A stretch of DNA of 64,000 nucleotides from CAYZQH01 sp050300015 (GCA_050300015.1 JBNKWZ010000006.1:3758-67757), one strand, 5' to 3'. Shown: positions 1 through 8,583, counted from the stretch's first letter. Program-made: numbers and translations. Notes: a model not told the origin generated them from the sequence alone.

Positions 1-408
1 CTTTGGGAGTTGCGCAACGACGTTGAAGAAGCCTTTGAGGTTGGTGGTCAAATCACTGTTGAAGCTTTTGAAGCCGGGCAAATTATTGATGTTACCGGTG
101 AGTCAAAAGGTAAAGGCTTTGCAGGCGTTGTAAAACGTTGGAACTTCAGAATGCAAGATGCCACTCACGGTAACTCTTTGTCGCATCGTGCGCCTGGGTC
201 AATTGGTCAATGCCAAACGCCAGGCCGCGTGGTGAAAGGCAAGAAAATGGCGGGCCATTTGGGAGCTGCACGCGTAACGGTGCAAAACCTAGAGGTGGTT
301 CGGGTAGATGTGGAGCGCAATTTACTCTTAGTAAAAGGTGCTATTCCTGGTGCTCCAGGCGGAAACGTTATCGTGCGACCCGCTGTTAAAGCAAAAAATA
401 ACGGTTAA
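1..408 (+). CDS. rplC: 50S ribosomal protein L3 (C-terminal part)
   Basis: This is the C-terminal 135 residues of ribosomal protein L3, a 23S rRNA-binding protein needed early in 50S assembly and lying near the peptidyl transferase centre. The frame is open from base 1, so the 5' part of the gene lies outside the window. Diagnostic L3 stretches are SKGKGFAGVVKRWNF and THGNSLSHRAPGSIG (the loop that reaches into the rRNA core), and RNLLLVKGAIPG near the end. It is followed after 15 bases by rplD, the usual S10-operon order. Confidence 0.97.
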   Translation, partial: LWELRNDVEEAFEVGGQITVEAFEAGQIIDVTGESKGKGFAGVVKRWNFRMQDATHGNSLSHRAPGSIGQCQTPGRVVKGKKMAGHLGAARVTVQNLEVVRVDVERNLLLVKGAIPGAPGGNVIVRPAVKAKNNG

Positions 409-423
409 TTCGAGGGGTCGAGT

Positions 424-1038
424 ATGGAATTAAATATTGCCACTCCCGAAGGTAGCAAGGGTACGGTAACCGTATCTGAGCAAACGTTTGGTAGAGAATT
501 CAATCAAGACTTAGTGCATCAAGCGGTGGTGGCCTATATGGCTGGCGCGCGCCAGGGTACTAAGGCTCAAAAAACACGTTCAGAAGTGTCTGGTGGCGGT
601 AAGAAGCCATGGCGTCAAAAGGGCACTGGTCGTGCGCGTGCAGGCACCATCCGAAGCCCAATTTGGCGCTCTGGTGGTGTGACGTTTGCAGCTAAGCCTC
701 GTGACCACCAGCAAAAGCTGAACAAAAAAATGTATCGCGCCGCGTTGCGTTGCATATTGTCGGAGTTGACACGTCAAGAGCGTTTGATCGTTGTAGACGA
801 CTTTAATTTAGAGGCGCCGAAAACGAAGTCATTGGTTCAAAAGTTGGGCCAATTTCAATTAGATGACGTGCTGATCGTCACCGAAGAGCTAAATGAAAGC
901 TTGTACTTGGCATCGCGTAATTTGCACAAGGTTGACGTGCGTGATGTGCAAGGTGTTGACCCGGTGAGCTTGATCCGCTTTGAAAAAGTGGTGGTGACTG
1001 TGCCTGCATTGGCAAAACTTGAGGAGGCTCTAGCATGA
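424..1038 (+). CDS. rplD: 50S ribosomal protein L4
   Basis: This 204-residue protein is L4, which binds 23S rRNA, lines the exit tunnel with its long loop and, in Escherichia coli, also autoregulates the S10 operon by attenuation. The tunnel loop is visible around residues 45-95 (KTRSEVSGGGKKPWRQKGTG and the basic stretch after it). A GAGGGG-type ribosome-binding site precedes the ATG. The last bases overlap the rplW start by 4 nt, indicating translational coupling. Whether L4-mediated autogenous control operates here cannot be judged, because the operon leader lies outside the window. Confidence 0.98.
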   Translation: MELNIATPEGSKGTVTVSEQTFGREFNQDLVHQAVVAYMAGARQGTKAQKTRSEVSGGGKKPWRQKGTGRARAGTIRSPIWRSGGVTFAAKPRDHQQKLNKKMYRAALRCILSELTRQERLIVVDDFNLEAPKTKSLVQKLGQFQLDDVLIVTEELNESLYLASRNLHKVDVRDVQGVDPVSLIRFEKVVVTVPALAKLEEALA

Positions 1039-1334
1039 TGAAACAAGAGCGTCTGTACAAAATACTGTTGGGTCCTGTGGTGTCTGAGAAGGCGGCTGTA
1101 CTGGGTGAATCCTCTCAGCAAGTGGTTTTCAAAGTGGCGAAAGATGCCCTTAAGCCTGAAATTAAAGAAGCTGTTGAAACCTTGTTTGACGTCAAAGTAA
1201 AGCAGGTTCGAGTGTTGACAACAAAAGGTAAATCTAAGCGCACGCGCCATGGTCTCGGCCAACGCAGCGATTGGAAAAAAGCCTATGTTCGTCTAGAGCA
1301 GGGTCAAGATCTTGACTTTGCGTTTGGTGAATAA
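1035..1334 (+). CDS. rplW: 50S ribosomal protein L23
   Basis: L23 is a 99-residue 23S rRNA-binding protein at the tunnel exit. It is the docking site for trigger factor and the signal recognition particle. The N-terminal KILLGPVVSEKAAVL segment and the basic TTKGKSKRTRHGLGQRSDWKK region are typical. Two ATG codons are adjacent at 1035 and 1038; the first overlaps the rplD stop as ATGA. The length matches the family. Confidence 0.98.
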   Translation: MMKQERLYKILLGPVVSEKAAVLGESSQQVVFKVAKDALKPEIKEAVETLFDVKVKQVRVLTTKGKSKRTRHGLGQRSDWKKAYVRLEQGQDLDFAFGE

Positions 1335-1347
1335 GGAGCGCATGTAA

Positions 1348-2172
1348 ATGGCTATCGTAAAAAGAAAACCAACCTCTGCAGGACGTCGTTTTGTTGTCTC
1401 CGTGGTGAGCACCGATCTTCATAAAGGTGAGCCTCATGCGCCATTGCTGGACAAAAAGTCCAAAAATGGCGGTCGTAACAACAAGGGTCGCATTACCACA
1501 CGTCATGTGGGTGGTGGGCACAAGCAGCATTATCGTATTGTTGATTTTAAACGCAATAAAGACGGTATACCTGGAAAAGTAGAGCGTTTGGAATATGATC
1601 CAAATCGCACTGCACACATTGCATTGATTTGCTACGCCGACGGTGAGCGTCGTTACGTGATCGCGCCAAAAGGTTTGGTGGCTGGCGATAAAATTGAGTC
1701 TGGAGATGCAGCGGCAATTAAAGTGGGTAACTCGTTACCTTTGCGCAACATCCCACTGGGTTCGGTGGTTCACTGTGTTGAACTGAAGCCCGGTAAAGGT
1801 GCGCAAGTAGCCCGCTCTGCTGGAGCATCAGTTCAGTTGGTGGCACGTGAAGGTTCTTACGCCACTATTCGCTTGCGCAGCGGTGAGACGCGTAAAGTGT
1901 TGGCTGATTGCCGTGCGACTATCGGTGAGGTTTCCAATAGCGAGCACAGTTTGCGCTCATTGGGTAAGGCTGGTGCAACGCGCTGGCGTGGTGTTCGACC
2001 TACCGTACGCGGTGTGGCCATGAACCCCGTCGATCACCCGCATGGTGGTGGTGAAGGCCGTACCTCTGGTGGTCGTCATCCTGTTTCACCTTGGGGTGTG
2101 CCGACCAAAGGCTACAAAACCCGTAGCAATAAACGTACGGACAAATTGATTGTTCGTCACCGTAACAAATAA
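1348..2172 (+). CDS. rplB: 50S ribosomal protein L2
   Basis: L2 (274 residues) is a primary 23S rRNA-binding protein needed for subunit association and peptidyl transferase assembly. The N-terminal NKGRITTRHVGGGHKQHYR segment and the C-terminal MNPVDHPHGGGEGR motif, which holds the conserved histidine near the catalytic centre, are both intact. It sits 13 bases after rplW with an AAGGAG ribosome-binding site, inside the same operon. Confidence 0.98.
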   Translation: MAIVKRKPTSAGRRFVVSVVSTDLHKGEPHAPLLDKKSKNGGRNNKGRITTRHVGGGHKQHYRIVDFKRNKDGIPGKVERLEYDPNRTAHIALICYADGERRYVIAPKGLVAGDKIESGDAAAIKVGNSLPLRNIPLGSVVHCVELKPGKGAQVARSAGASVQLVAREGSYATIRLRSGETRKVLADCRATIGEVSNSEHSLRSLGKAGATRWRGVRPTVRGVAMNPVDHPHGGGEGRTSGGRHPVSPWGVPTKGYKTRSNKRTDKLIVRHRNK

Positions 2173-2224
2173 GCGACCAGACTGTTGACGCGATGTATTT
2201 CGCGAATTAAGTGAGGAAATTAAA

Positions 2225-2500
2225 GTGCCACGTTCGTTAAAAAAAGGCCCGTTCATTGATCATCACCTATTGAAGAAGGTGGATGTGGCTGTTGAAAAAA
2301 ATGATCGTCGTCCCATTAAAACATGGTCGCGTCGTTCAATGATTTCTCCGGAAATGGTGGGCTTGACCATCGCGGTGCACAATGGGCGTCAGCATGTGCC
2401 GGTGCTTGTCAACGAGGAGATGGTCGGCCATAAACTTGGTGAGTTTGCTGCAACCCGCACCTACCGCGGTCATGTGGCGGATAAGAAAGCGAAGCGCTAA
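2225..2500 (+). CDS. rpsS: 30S ribosomal protein S19
   Basis: S19 (91 residues) binds 16S rRNA in the 30S head with S13 and contacts tRNA near the A site. The start is GTG at 2225, giving the family N-terminus PRSLKKGPFIDHHLLKK; a GAGGAAAT ribosome-binding site lies just upstream. The C-terminal FAATRTYRGHVADKK motif is conserved. The 52-base gap after rplB shows no other gene. Confidence 0.98.
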   Translation: MPRSLKKGPFIDHHLLKKVDVAVEKNDRRPIKTWSRRSMISPEMVGLTIAVHNGRQHVPVLVNEEMVGHKLGEFAATRTYRGHVADKKAKR

Positions 2501-2526
2501 GCGCATAGTTCCACGAGGTTATAACG

Positions 2527-2859
2527 ATGGAAGTAGCAGCAAAACTAAAAGGCGCCGGTTTATCCGCGCAAAAAGCGCGTTTGGTCGCAGACCAAATTCG
2601 CGGCAAAGCAGTAGAAGAAGCTTTAGATATTTTAAACTTTAGCACCAAAAAAGGTGCGGCCGTCATTAAGAAAGTGCTCGAGTCTGCTATTGCAAACGCC
2701 GAACACAATGAAGGTGCTGATGTTGACGAGTTGACAGTGTCAACTATCTTCGTCGACGAAGGTGTGACCATGAAGCGTATCCGTCCGCGTGCCAAAGGCC
2801 GCGCAGACCGCATCTTCAAGCGCACCTGTCATATTACAGTTAAAGTAGCCGATCAATAA
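2527..2859 (+). CDS. rplV: 50S ribosomal protein L22
   Basis: L22 (110 residues) binds all domains of 23S rRNA; its beta-hairpin forms part of the exit-tunnel constriction where macrolide resistance mutations arise in other bacteria. The hairpin region around residues 80-100 (TMKRIRPRAKGRADRIFKR) is complete and has no obvious insertion. An ACGAGG ribosome-binding site precedes the ATG. Confidence 0.98.
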   Translation: MEVAAKLKGAGLSAQKARLVADQIRGKAVEEALDILNFSTKKGAAVIKKVLESAIANAEHNEGADVDELTVSTIFVDEGVTMKRIRPRAKGRADRIFKRTCHITVKVADQ

Positions 2860-2872
2860 GAGAGCGGACGTT

Positions 2873-3547
2873 ATGGGTCAAAAAGTACATCCGACAGGAA
2901 TTCGTCTTGGTATTGTTAAAAAACATACCTCTACCTGGTATGCCAGTAAAGGCGATTATGCAGACAAGCTCTTCGAGGACATGAAAGTTCGCGAATTCAT
3001 TCGTAAGCAGTTGGCGAACGCGTCAGTGAGTCGAGTGGATATCGAGCGTCCCGCTAACACCGCTAAAGTAACAATTCACACGGCTCGTCCGGGTATTGTG
3101 ATTGGTAAAAAAGGTGAAGATGTTGAGCGTTTGCGTGCTGCCATTAGCAAGCGTATGGGTGTACCTGTACACATCAACATTGAAGAGATTCGCAAGCCGG
3201 ATCTTGATGCGGAGTTGGCAGCACAAAGTGTTGCACAGCAACTCGAACGACGTGTGATGTTTCGTCGTGCCATGAAACGTGCGGTGCAAAATGCCATGCG
3301 TCAAGGTGCTGAAGGCGTCAAGATTCAAGTGGGCGGTCGTTTGGGCGGTGCTGAAATTGCGCGTAGCGAATGGTATCGCGAAGGCCGTGTGCCGCTTCAT
3401 ACCTTGCGTGCCGATATCGACTACGCCACGGCGGAAGCATCTACAACTTACGGCATCATCGGCGTAAAAGTGTGGATCTTCAAAGGTGAAATCATTGGTG
3501 GCATCGAAGAAGTCGAAGCCAACCTCAAGAAAAAAAGCGCTAAGTAA
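2873..3547 (+). CDS. rpsC: 30S ribosomal protein S3
   Basis: S3 (224 residues) is a 30S head protein at the mRNA entry channel with helicase-related function. The KH domain GxxG loop is visible as VIGKKGEDVERLR around residue 77. The C-terminal domain carries GVKIQVGGRLGGAEIAR and the ribosomal-S3 signature. It follows rplV by 13 bases in the expected order. Confidence 0.98.
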   Translation: MGQKVHPTGIRLGIVKKHTSTWYASKGDYADKLFEDMKVREFIRKQLANASVSRVDIERPANTAKVTIHTARPGIVIGKKGEDVERLRAAISKRMGVPVHINIEEIRKPDLDAELAAQSVAQQLERRVMFRRAMKRAVQNAMRQGAEGVKIQVGGRLGGAEIARSEWYREGRVPLHTLRADIDYATAEASTTYGIIGVKVWIFKGEIIGGIEEVEANLKKKSAK

Positions 3548-3559
3548 GGGGTACGCAAC

Positions 3560-3973
3560 ATGTTGCAGCCAAAGCGTACAAAGTTTCGCAAGCAAATGAA
3601 AGGCCGCAATCGCGGTCTGGCACAGCGCGGCTCCAAAGTGAGCTTCGGTGAGTACGGTTTAAAAGCAGTCGCTCGTGGGCGTATTACAGCCCGCCAAATC
3701 GAAGCGGCTCGTCGAGCCATGACGCGTCACGTTAAACGTGGCGGTAAAATCTGGATTCGAGTGTTTCCAGATAAGCCCATTACACAAAAGCCCTTGGAAG
3801 TTCGCCAAGGTAAAGGTAAGGGTAATGTGGAATACTGGGTGGCACAGATACAACCCGGTAAGGTGTTATACGAAATGGAAGGTGTAGGTGAGGATTTGGC
3901 TCGTGAAGCGTTCGAGCTGGCCGCCGCAAAACTTCCGATTCAAACAACTTTTGTTAAGCGTACGGTGATGTAA
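3560..3973 (+). CDS. rplP: 50S ribosomal protein L16
   Basis: L16 (137 residues) organises the A-site region of 23S rRNA and contacts aminoacyl-tRNA. The N-terminus MLQPKRTKFRKQMKGRNRG and the segment KPITQKPLEVRQGKGKG are characteristic; the latter contains the arginine hydroxylated by YcfD in E. coli. The stop codon overlaps the rpmC start by one base (TAATG), so the two are translationally coupled. Confidence 0.98.
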   Translation: MLQPKRTKFRKQMKGRNRGLAQRGSKVSFGEYGLKAVARGRITARQIEAARRAMTRHVKRGGKIWIRVFPDKPITQKPLEVRQGKGKGNVEYWVAQIQPGKVLYEMEGVGEDLAREAFELAAAKLPIQTTFVKRTVM

Positions 3974-4164
3974 TGAAAGCCAATGACCTACAAGACAAAA
4001 CCGTGGAGCAATTGAAAGAAGAGTTGCTGACGCAGTCGCAAAATCAATTTAAATTGAAGATGCAGGCTGCTACTGGTCAGCTGACGCAAACACATTTGCT
4101 CAAGCAAACACGTAGAGATATCGCACGTATCAAAACCGTGCTGAACCAAAAGGCAGGTGCATAA
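3973..4164 (+). CDS. rpmC: 50S ribosomal protein L29
   Basis: L29 is a 63-residue two-helix protein beside L23 at the tunnel exit. The pattern MKANDLQDKTVEQLKEELL followed by QFKLKMQAATGQL and RRDIARIKTVLNQK is typical. Its ATG shares a base with the rplP stop. Confidence 0.97.
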   Translation: MKANDLQDKTVEQLKEELLTQSQNQFKLKMQAATGQLTQTHLLKQTRRDIARIKTVLNQKAGA

Positions 4165-4165
4165 A

Positions 4166-4429
4166 ATGTCTGAAGAGAATTTGGTCCGTACATTAACCGG
4201 CAAAGTTGTTAGCAACAAGATGGATAAGTCCATCGTTGTTTTAATCGAGCGCCGTGTAAAGCATCCTGTTTATGGCAAATATGTAAGTAAATCTTCAAAG
4301 CTGAAAGCACATGATGAAGAAAACACTTGCCAAATTGGTGACACCGTAACGATTTCGGAGTCTCGTCCACTTTCTAAGACCAAATCCTGGGCTTTGGTTA
4401 AAGTGGTAGAGAAAGCTACCGTTATTTAA
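4166..4429 (+). CDS. rpsQ: 30S ribosomal protein S17
   Basis: S17 (87 residues) is an OB-fold primary 16S rRNA-binding protein. I place the start at the ATG at 4166 (MSEENLVRTLTGKVV), not the in-frame codon at 4157, because 4157 lies inside rpmC and would add three residues not seen in the family. The central HPVYGKYVSKSSKLKAHDE motif and the SRPLSKTKSW end are diagnostic. It closes the S10 operon block. Confidence 0.97.
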   Translation: MSEENLVRTLTGKVVSNKMDKSIVVLIERRVKHPVYGKYVSKSSKLKAHDEENTCQIGDTVTISESRPLSKTKSWALVKVVEKATVI

Positions 4430-4463
4430 CCGCCACCTCGATTAGGTTTTTGGAGAAGATACA

Positions 4464-4832
4464 ATGATTCAGGCGCAATCCTATTTGGAAGTGGCAGACA
4501 ACAGCGGTGCACGTCGAGTGATGTGTATTAAGGTGCTGGGCGGTTCACATCGTCGCTACGCTGCGGTCGGCGATATTATTAAGGTCACTGTAAAAGAGGC
4601 GATTCCTCGCGGTAAAGTTAAAAAAGGGCAAGTTATGAAAGCCGTCGTCGTACGCACCAAGAAAGGCGTGCGCCGTACAGACGGTTCGTTGATCAAGTTC
4701 GATGACAACGCTGCGGTATTGCTCAACAACCAAGATGCCCCTATCGGGACTCGTATCTTTGGCCCCGTTACACGTGAGCTTCGTAGTGAAAAATTTATGA
4801 AGATTATTTCTTTGGCGCCTGAAGTACTGTAA
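4464..4832 (+). CDS. rplN: 50S ribosomal protein L14
   Basis: L14 (122 residues) is a beta-barrel protein at the intersubunit bridge B8 and is the binding site of RsfS. The N-terminus MIQAQSYLEVADNSGARRVM and the signature with RTKKGVRRTDGSLIKFDDNA are intact. It begins the spc-operon gene order. A TTTTTGGAGAAG stretch gives a good ribosome-binding site. Confidence 0.98.
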   Translation: MIQAQSYLEVADNSGARRVMCIKVLGGSHRRYAAVGDIIKVTVKEAIPRGKVKKGQVMKAVVVRTKKGVRRTDGSLIKFDDNAAVLLNNQDAPIGTRIFGPVTRELRSEKFMKIISLAPEVL

Positions 4833-4863
4833 CAAGCGCGTCGGGTTAAGAGGGTTTAGGGTA

Positions 4864-5181
4864 ATGCGTAAGATTAGACGAGATGATGAAATTATAGTGC
4901 TCACCGGGCGCGATAAAGGTAAGCGCGGCAAGGTTAACCGTGTGTTGCCCAACGGTAAATTGATTGTTGCTGGCATTCAAATGGTGAAAAAGCACCAGAA
5001 ACCAAACCCTCAACTGGGAGTTGCTGGTGGCATCATCGAGAAAGAAGCACCTATTGATGCTTCAAACGTGGGTATTTTTAACCCATCTAGCAATAAGGCG
5101 GACCGCGTAGGATTCAAGCTATTGGACGACGGTAAAAAGGTTCGCGTTTTTAAATCCAATGGCGAGGTGATTGACGCCTAA
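4864..5181 (+). CDS. rplX: 50S ribosomal protein L24
   Basis: L24 (105 residues) is one of the two assembly-initiator proteins of the 50S subunit and lies near the tunnel exit. The KOW motif is at the N-terminus (DEIIVLTGRDKGKRGKVNRV). The protein continues to the conserved KADRVGFKLLDDGKKVRVFK end, so it is full length. Confidence 0.98.
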   Translation: MRKIRRDDEIIVLTGRDKGKRGKVNRVLPNGKLIVAGIQMVKKHQKPNPQLGVAGGIIEKEAPIDASNVGIFNPSSNKADRVGFKLLDDGKKVRVFKSNGEVIDA

Positions 5182-5198
5182 GGCGCAGCGAGAGAGTT

Positions 5199-5738
5199 AT
5201 GGCCAGGTTGCAAGAAAAATACAAAACTGAGATCAAAGCCAAGCTGAAAGAAGAGCTGGGCCTTGGTAACGAAATGGAAATTCCAAAAATCACCAAAATC
5301 ACCTTGAATATGGGTGTGGGTGAGGCAGTTGGTGATAAAAAAGTGTTGGAAAATGCTTTAGCCGACATGCAAAAAATCGCGGGTCAAAAGCCAGTGATCA
5401 CTAAAGCTCGACGATCTATCGCGGGCTTCAAAATTCGTGAAGCATGGCCCATTGGTGTCAAAGTGACTTTGCGAAGTGAAAAAATGTACGAGTTTTTGGA
5501 TCGGTTGGTGTCAATTGCGATACCCCGTATTCGCGACTTTCGCGGAATCAGTCCAAAACAGTTTGACGGACGCGGAAATTTTTCAATGGGTGTGAGTGAG
5601 CAGATCATTTTCCCAGAGATTGATTACGATAAGGTCGATAAGTTACGTGGTTTGGACATCTGTATTTCCACAACAGCTCGTAACAACGACGAAGGCAGAG
5701 CCTTATTAAAAGCATTTAACTTTCCATTTAAAGGTTAG
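5199..5738 (+). CDS. rplE: 50S ribosomal protein L5
   Basis: L5 (179 residues) binds 5S rRNA with L18 and L25 and forms bridge B1b in the central protuberance. Conserved stretches are ITLNMGVGEAVGDKK, AGQKPVITKARRSIAGFKIR and the C-terminal ISTTARNNDEGRALL. The length equals the E. coli protein. A GAGAG ribosome-binding site precedes the ATG. Confidence 0.98.
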   Translation: MARLQEKYKTEIKAKLKEELGLGNEMEIPKITKITLNMGVGEAVGDKKVLENALADMQKIAGQKPVITKARRSIAGFKIREAWPIGVKVTLRSEKMYEFLDRLVSIAIPRIRDFRGISPKQFDGRGNFSMGVSEQIIFPEIDYDKVDKLRGLDICISTTARNNDEGRALLKAFNFPFKG

Positions 5739-5749
5739 AGTGATCGACA

Positions 5750-6055
5750 ATGGCTAAAACATCTATGATTGAGCGCGAACTGAAGCGTGCGAAATTAAGC
5801 GAAAAGTACGCCGCCAAGCGCAATGCATTGAAGGCAATCATCACCGGTGTAGATTCCACTGATGAGCAAGTGTGGGATGCCATGCTAAAACTGCAGAAAT
5901 TGCCTCGGGATTCAAGTCCGTCGCGTAAACAACGCCGTTGTCGAGTTACGGGCCGCCCTCATGGCGTATATCGCAAATTTGGGTTGTGCCGAAATAAATT
6001 ACGAGAAGCCGCCATGCGCGGTGACGTTCCTGGCTTGGTTAAAGCAAGCTGGTAA
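5750..6055 (+). CDS. rpsN: 30S ribosomal protein S14, zinc-free long form
   Basis: S14 (101 residues) belongs to the 30S head. This is the long form without the two CxxC zinc pairs: only single cysteines remain (RRCRVTGRPHGVYRKFGLCRNKLRE). Such C-minus paralogues do not need zinc. It occupies the normal spc position between L5 and S8. Confidence 0.98.
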   Translation: MAKTSMIERELKRAKLSEKYAAKRNALKAIITGVDSTDEQVWDAMLKLQKLPRDSSPSRKQRRCRVTGRPHGVYRKFGLCRNKLREAAMRGDVPGLVKASW

Positions 6056-6090
6056 GCCGGAACATTGCCGGGTATTAGGAGCAATTTACT

Positions 6091-6483
6091 ATGAGTATGC
6101 AAGACCCTATCTCTGATATGTTGACACGCATTCGCAATGCGCAGATGGTTGGTAAAACACAGGTCACCATGCCTGCATCTAAGTTGAAAGCGAATATTGC
6201 TAAAGTGCTGCAAGAAGAAGGATTTATCGCGAGTTTTGAAACATCTGACGGCCCGAAGGCTGAGCTGACTATCGACTTGCGTTACTTTGAAGGTAAGCCC
6301 GTGATCGTTGAAATTGATCGCGTGAGCCGTCCTGGTTTAAGAAGTTATGTTGGCAAAGGTAAGCTCCCCTCCGTTCGCGGTGGGCTAGGTGTTGCCATAG
6401 TGTCGACCAGTAAAGGTGTGATGACTGACCGTGCCGCTCGCGAAGCTGGTGTTGGCGGTGAAGTAATCTGCACAGTATTTTAA
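6091..6483 (+). CDS. rpsH: 30S ribosomal protein S8
   Basis: S8 (130 residues) binds helix 21 of 16S rRNA and, in E. coli, represses the spc operon by binding its mRNA near rplE. The N-terminus MQDPISDMLTRIRNAQ and the C-terminal STSKGVMTDRAAREAGVGGE are diagnostic. A TTAGGAGCAA ribosome-binding site precedes the ATG. I did not identify an S8 operator. Confidence 0.98.
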   Translation: MSMQDPISDMLTRIRNAQMVGKTQVTMPASKLKANIAKVLQEEGFIASFETSDGPKAELTIDLRYFEGKPVIVEIDRVSRPGLRSYVGKGKLPSVRGGLGVAIVSTSKGVMTDRAAREAGVGGEVICTVF

Positions 6484-6506
6484 TTTAAGTTTGGCGGGAA
6501 GTTACT

Positions 6507-7040
6507 ATGTCACGTGTTGCAAATAGCCCAGTTACAGTGCCATCTGGCGTCGATGTGGCATTCAATGGCCAGCATTTGACCGTCAAGGGTTCTAAAGGCG
6601 CCCTTGAATTCACTGTGCACGATAAGGTCGAAGTTAAACAAGAAGACGCCGTTTTGACTTTCGCCGCTCGTGATGGTGCGAAGCAGTCAAGAGCGTTGGC
6701 CGGCACCACTCGTGCATTGGTGAACAATATGGTTGCTGGTGTGAGTGTGGGTTTTGAAAAGAAATTACAGCTTCTAGGTGTTGGTTACCGTGCGAAAGCA
6801 GCGGGTAATACCTTGAACTTGACCTTGGGATTTTCACATCCTGTGGATTACACCATACCCGAGGGTGTTAGCGTAGAAACTCCGACACAAACGGAGATTG
6901 TTTTAAAAAGCGCTGACAAGCAATTGTTGGGTAAAGTGGCAGCGGAAGTCCGAGCATTTCGTCCGCCTGAGCCCTATAAAGGCAAAGGTGTTCGTTACGC
7001 TGATGAACGCGTACTTAGAAAAGAAGCTAAGAAGAAGTAG
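6507..7040 (+). CDS. rplF: 50S ribosomal protein L6
   Basis: L6 (177 residues) has two similar alpha/beta domains and sits by the sarcin-ricin loop, where it supports GTPase factor binding. The start MSRVANSPVTVPSGVDV and the C-terminal RPPEPYKGKGVRYADERV signature are intact. Length matches the family. Confidence 0.98.
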   Translation: MSRVANSPVTVPSGVDVAFNGQHLTVKGSKGALEFTVHDKVEVKQEDAVLTFAARDGAKQSRALAGTTRALVNNMVAGVSVGFEKKLQLLGVGYRAKAAGNTLNLTLGFSHPVDYTIPEGVSVETPTQTEIVLKSADKQLLGKVAAEVRAFRPPEPYKGKGVRYADERVLRKEAKKK

Positions 7041-7050
7041 GGCATAGGTT

Positions 7051-7401
7051 ATGAGCGATAAAAAAGTTTCTCGAATTCGCCGTGCACGCAGAGCTCGAGT
7101 CAAAATACGAGAGTTGGGCGCAACGCGACTGTGTGTACATCGTACTGCCAATCATATATATGCCCAGGTCATAGGCGCCGAAGGCAGCAATGTGATTGCA
7201 TCTGCATCTACGCTGGACAAAGAGCTACGAAGCGGTAAGACGAGCAATGTTGATGCTGCACAGGCTGTGGGTAAATTAATAGCAGATCGTGCAAAGGCTG
7301 CGGGTGTTGAGCAAGTTGCATTCGATCGTAGCGGATTTAAATATCACGGCCGTGTTAAGGCGTTGGCAGACGCTGCACGTGAAGCTGGCTTACAATTCTA
7401 A
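7051..7401 (+). CDS. rplR: 50S ribosomal protein L18
   Basis: L18 (116 residues) binds 5S rRNA and attaches it to the central protuberance. The basic N-terminal RRARRARVKIRELGATRLCVHRT and the C-terminal FDRSGFKYHGRVKALADAAREAGLQF are typical. It follows rplF after 10 bases. Confidence 0.98.
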   Translation: MSDKKVSRIRRARRARVKIRELGATRLCVHRTANHIYAQVIGAEGSNVIASASTLDKELRSGKTSNVDAAQAVGKLIADRAKAAGVEQVAFDRSGFKYHGRVKALADAAREAGLQF

Positions 7402-7413
7402 AGGTTTTTGGTT

Positions 7414-7923
7414 ATGGCGATGAGCGAAAAAGATAAAAATGCAGCGGAAGGTTTACAAGAGAAGTTGGTACAAGTAAACCGTGTTGCAAAAACCGTAAAA
7501 GGTGGGCGTATTTTTGCGTTTACTGCACTTACGGTGGTCGGTGACGGTAACGGCAAAGTGGGCTTTGGCCGTGGAAAGGCGCGAGAAGTGCCTATCGCTA
7601 TCCAAAAAGCCATGGAAGCTGCTCGTCGCAATATGATCTCTGTAGAGTTAAATGGCGATACCATTCAGTATCCGACTAAGGGTCGTCATGGTGCTTCTAA
7701 AGTGTATATGCAACCGGCCTCTCAAGGTACGGGTGTTATTGCCGGTGGTGCGATGCGCTCAGTGCTTGAAATTGCAGGCGTACAAAACGTGCTAGCTAAG
7801 TGTTATGGGTCAACCAATCCTGTAAACGTGGTTCGCGCAACATTTGAAGCTTTGCGAGCTATGCAGTCCCCCGAAAATGTCGCGGCACGCCGTGGAAAAA
7901 CAGCCGAAGAGATTGCGGGTTAA
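7414..7923 (+). CDS. rpsE: 30S ribosomal protein S5
   Basis: S5 (169 residues from the ATG at 7414) shapes the mRNA entry tunnel and affects decoding fidelity. An in-frame TTG at 7408 would add two residues, but ATG codons at 7414 and 7420 are more likely; AAAGG at 7400-7404 suits 7414. The dsRNA-binding fold is represented by LQEKLVQVNRVAKTVKGGR and FGRGKAREVPIAIQKAMEAA, and the C-terminal domain by the stretch around GSTNPVNVVRATFEAL. Confidence 0.97.
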   Translation: MAMSEKDKNAAEGLQEKLVQVNRVAKTVKGGRIFAFTALTVVGDGNGKVGFGRGKAREVPIAIQKAMEAARRNMISVELNGDTIQYPTKGRHGASKVYMQPASQGTGVIAGGAMRSVLEIAGVQNVLAKCYGSTNPVNVVRATFEALRAMQSPENVAARRGKTAEEIAG

Positions 7924-7961
7924 TCACTTCAGCCAATTAGATTGAATAGACGGAAATCACC

Positions 7962-8144
7962 ATGTCTAAAAAGACCGTAAAAGTAACTCAAGTTAAAAGC
8001 ATCAATGGCCGTCAGAAGTCGCACCAAGCTTGCGTGTCTGGTTTGGGCTTACGTCGTATCGGTCACACCGTTGAGGTGGAAGATACGCCTTCCGTTCGCG
8101 GCATGATTAATAAAGTCAGTTATTTGTTAAAAGTTGAGGGCTAA
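7962..8144 (+). CDS. rpmD: 50S ribosomal protein L30
   Basis: L30 is a 60-residue 23S rRNA-binding protein. The sequence KTVKVTQVKSINGRQKSHQA followed by GLGLRRIGHTVEVEDTPSVRGMI is the family signature. It lies between S5 and L15 as in other Gammaproteobacteria. Confidence 0.97.
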   Translation: MSKKTVKVTQVKSINGRQKSHQACVSGLGLRRIGHTVEVEDTPSVRGMINKVSYLLKVEG

Positions 8145-8148
8145 TAAT

Positions 8149-8583
8149 ATGCGTTTAAATTCTTTAAGCCCCGCACCAGGCAGCAACCATTCGCGCAAGC
8201 GCGTTGGGCGAGGCATTGGTTCTGGTTTAGGTAAAACCGGTGGTCGCGGCCACAAGGGTCAGAAAGCTCGCTCAGGTGGACGTGTTCGTCCCGGTTTTGA
8301 GGGCGGTCAGATGCCATTGCAGAAGCGTTTGCCTAAGTACGGTTTTACCAGCCGAATTAGTTTGGTAACAGCCGAAGTGCGATTGGCAGAACTTAATCGA
8401 GTTGACGCTGAGGTGATCGATTTAGATGCCCTGAAGCAAGCGGATATCGTTAACTTAAGTATGAAGCGGGCCAAGGTGTTTTTATCGGGTGAAATCACAA
8501 AAGCCGTCACACTTAAGGGTATCGCAGTGACAAAAGGCGCTAAAGCAGCCATCGAGGCCGCCGGCGGTAAAGTCGAAGAATAA
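8149..8583 (+). CDS. rplO: 50S ribosomal protein L15
   Basis: L15 (144 residues from the ATG at 8149) is a late-assembly protein with an extended glycine- and basic-rich N-terminal tail that penetrates 23S rRNA. The family N-terminus MRLNSLSPAPGSNHSRKRVG decides the start; an upstream in-frame codon at 8134 lies inside rpmD. The motif GKTGGRGHKGQKARSGG is clear. Confidence 0.98.
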   Translation: MRLNSLSPAPGSNHSRKRVGRGIGSGLGKTGGRGHKGQKARSGGRVRPGFEGGQMPLQKRLPKYGFTSRISLVTAEVRLAELNRVDAEVIDLDALKQADIVNLSMKRAKVFLSGEITKAVTLKGIAVTKGAKAAIEAAGGKVEE